From positions 1 to 6,504 of the forward strand of contig DVGP01000012.1 in the NCBI GenBank assembly GCA_018712665.1: DNA of 6,504 bases, read 5' to 3'. The notes beneath the pieces were generated by a model, which was not told the origin of the DNA, did not search any database, and saw only the letters and a program-made list of their open reading frames with translations. Of the stretch, positions 5,672-6,504 are shown one piece after another. Within the stretch, counting starts at the first letter, position 1; each line of letters begins with the position of its first letter. Source of the DNA: Candidatus Pelethomonas intestinigallinarum. GTDB taxonomy: Bacteria; Bacillota; Clostridia; Oscillospirales; Oscillospiraceae. Both the position numbers and the translations under genes were made by a program.

Positions 5672-6301
5672 ATGGAACTGGCTGAATTGACCACAAGGGG
5701 CTTCTCGGAGCTGCTGGCCTCCGACGCGCCGGCCCCCGGCGGCGGCTCCGCCGCCGCCCTGGAGGGGGCCCTGGGGGCGGCCCTCATCGCCATGGTCTGC
5801 CGCCTGACGGCGGACAAGCCCGGATACCGGGAGCACCGGGAGACGGTGCTGGCCGTCCAGGAGCAGGCGGAGGCCCTGCGCGTGCGGTTCCTGGACGCGA
5901 TGGAGCGGGACACGGAGGCCTTTCGCCGCGTCAGCGACGCCTTCGCCCTGCCAAAGGCCACGGAGGAGGAGAAGGCCGCCCGCTCCGCCGCCATCCAGCG
6001 GGGAATGGCCGGGTGCATGGCCCCGCCCCTGGAGGTGATGGACCTGGCCGCCCAGGCCCTGGACCTGGCGGCGTCCCTGCTGGGCCGGTTCAATGAGAAC
6101 TCCGCCAGCGACCTGGGGGTGGCGGCCCTGTCCCTCCGCTCCGGGCTCCAGGGGGCGTGGCTCAACGTCCTCATCAACGCCGGGAGCCTGAAGGACCGGG
6201 GGGCGGCGGAGGCGGCCCTGGAGACCGGGCGGCATCTGCTGGCCCGGGCCATGCCCCTGGCGGACAAGGTCTACGACGCCGTCGCGTCATCCCTTCTATA
6301 A
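5672..6301 (+). CDS. fchA: formimidoyltetrahydrofolate cyclodeaminase
   Basis: This converts 5-formimino-THF to 5,10-methenyl-THF with release of ammonia, completing one-carbon recovery from histidine. It has 209 residues, matching the FTCD_C/FchA family, which is mostly alpha-helical and dimeric. The glycine-rich folate loop APAPGGGSAAAL lies at 19-30. The family block NENSASDLGVAAL (141-153) contains D147, the likely counterpart of the aspartate required in mammalian cyclodeaminase. GAWLNVLIN follows at 161-169. The start at 5672 is 6 bases after the ftcD stop, with GGAGGAG (5656-5662) and GAGG (5664-5667) both available as ribosome site. It is the last gene of the operon, ended by the hairpin at 6314-6341. 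A methenyl-THF cyclohydrolase annotation is often given to the same family; the ftcD neighbour favours cyclodeaminase. Confidence 0.94.
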   Translation: MELAELTTRGFSELLASDAPAPGGGSAAALEGALGAALIAMVCRLTADKPGYREHRETVLAVQEQAEALRVRFLDAMERDTEAFRRVSDAFALPKATEEEKAARSAAIQRGMAGCMAPPLEVMDLAAQALDLAASLLGRFNENSASDLGVAALSLRSGLQGAWLNVLINAGSLKDRGAAEAALETGRHLLARAMPLADKVYDAVASSLL

Positions 6302-6313
6302 AAACGCTGAATG

Positions 6314-6341
6314 ATGGGGAGGCCCTCGGCCTCCCCATTTT
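6314..6341 (+). terminator. intrinsic terminator of the hut operon
   Basis: ATGGGGAGGCC (6314-6324) pairs perfectly with GGCCTCCCCAT (6328-6338) across a CTC loop and runs into TTTT, then a C/T-rich tract. It begins 12 bases after the fchA stop codon, so the transcript ends with that gene. Confidence 0.88.
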
Positions 6342-6377
6342 CCCGTTCATTTCCCGACGTGTTTTTTCCCCGCCCTC

Positions 6378-6386
6378 TGGTAGAAT
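6378..6386 (+). promoter_or_regulatory. extended -10 promoter of the right-edge gene
   Basis: TGGTAGAAT matches the extended -10 form TGnTATAAT at all but one base. No good -35 is present 16-18 bases upstream. It sits after the hut terminator and about 35 bases before the next ATG, which is a sensible leader length. CAGATCATCTG, an 11-base palindrome (6393-6403), overlaps the expected start of transcription and could be an operator. Confidence 0.4.
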
Positions 6387-6420
6387 CGTCTCCAGATCAT
6401 CTGTGGGAAGGGGACAGGCT

Positions 6421-6504
6421 ATGAAGATCGGCGGCATCACCTTGGACCGGCTGAGGGACGGGCGGATCGTCCGGCTGGCGGGGTACGGATTGGCGGGATT
6501 TCTC
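6421..6504 (+). CDS. unidentified protein, N-terminal fragment cut by window end
   Basis: Only 28 codons are present and the frame is still open at the last base. A good ribosome site, AAGGGG (6408-6413), stands 7 bases before the ATG, and a plausible promoter lies upstream, so this is probably a real gene starting a new unit. The visible part begins MKIGGITLDRLRDG, continues with a basic stretch and ends in a hydrophobic run, LAGYGLAGFL. That could be the start of a membrane segment or a hydrophobic core strand. I do not recognise the family. Confidence 0.6.
   Translation, partial: MKIGGITLDRLRDGRIVRLAGYGLAGFL

Noticed and set aside
4727..6235. 502-codon minus-strand open frame across ftcD and fchA
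   Set aside because: It is a reverse-frame shadow of assigned genes with no recognisable domain.

Overview
The window is GC-rich, with strong G/C codon bias and AGGAGG-type ribosome binding sites. The proteins look like those of a gut-type low-redox clostridium, and Oscillospiraceae (Flavonifractor/Lawsonibacter-like) is my best guess. The family assignment is inference from protein style and from the hairpin-rich intergenic repeats; no marker gene is present.

Layout: positions 1-129 hold no gene, only a run of hairpins. Two genes lie on the minus strand: an M20 metallopeptidase (130-1299) and, upstream of it, a class I/II PLP aminotransferase (1964-3133). The 664-base gap between them holds two copies (A, minus; B, plus) of one structured extragenic element with their heads facing each other, separated by about 330 bases with further stems. 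A third, different hairpin-dense element (C, 3162-3462), with imperfect terminal inverted repeats, fills the divergent gap between the aminotransferase and the plus-strand operon. That operon is hutI (3484-4758), ftcD (4751-5665) and fchA (5672-6301). It is tightly packed and closed by a clean intrinsic terminator at 6314-6341. A new transcription unit starts at about 6378 and is cut by the window end after 28 codons.

How the genes work together: HutI opens imidazolonepropionate to formiminoglutamate. FtcD moves the formimino group to tetrahydrofolate and releases glutamate. FchA deaminates formimino-THF to methenyl-THF and ammonia. Together they are the lower half of folate-dependent histidine degradation. 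The upper half (HutH, HutU) is not in the window. The aminotransferase and the peptidase fit a general amino-acid and peptide catabolism neighbourhood, but nothing in the sequence ties them to histidine.

The protein-coding genes are ordinary. The least explained DNA is extragenic: the A/B pair, whose stems differ in sequence but keep their pairing; the insert between A and B; and element C. I see no CRISPR array, tRNA, rRNA, transposase or phage gene.
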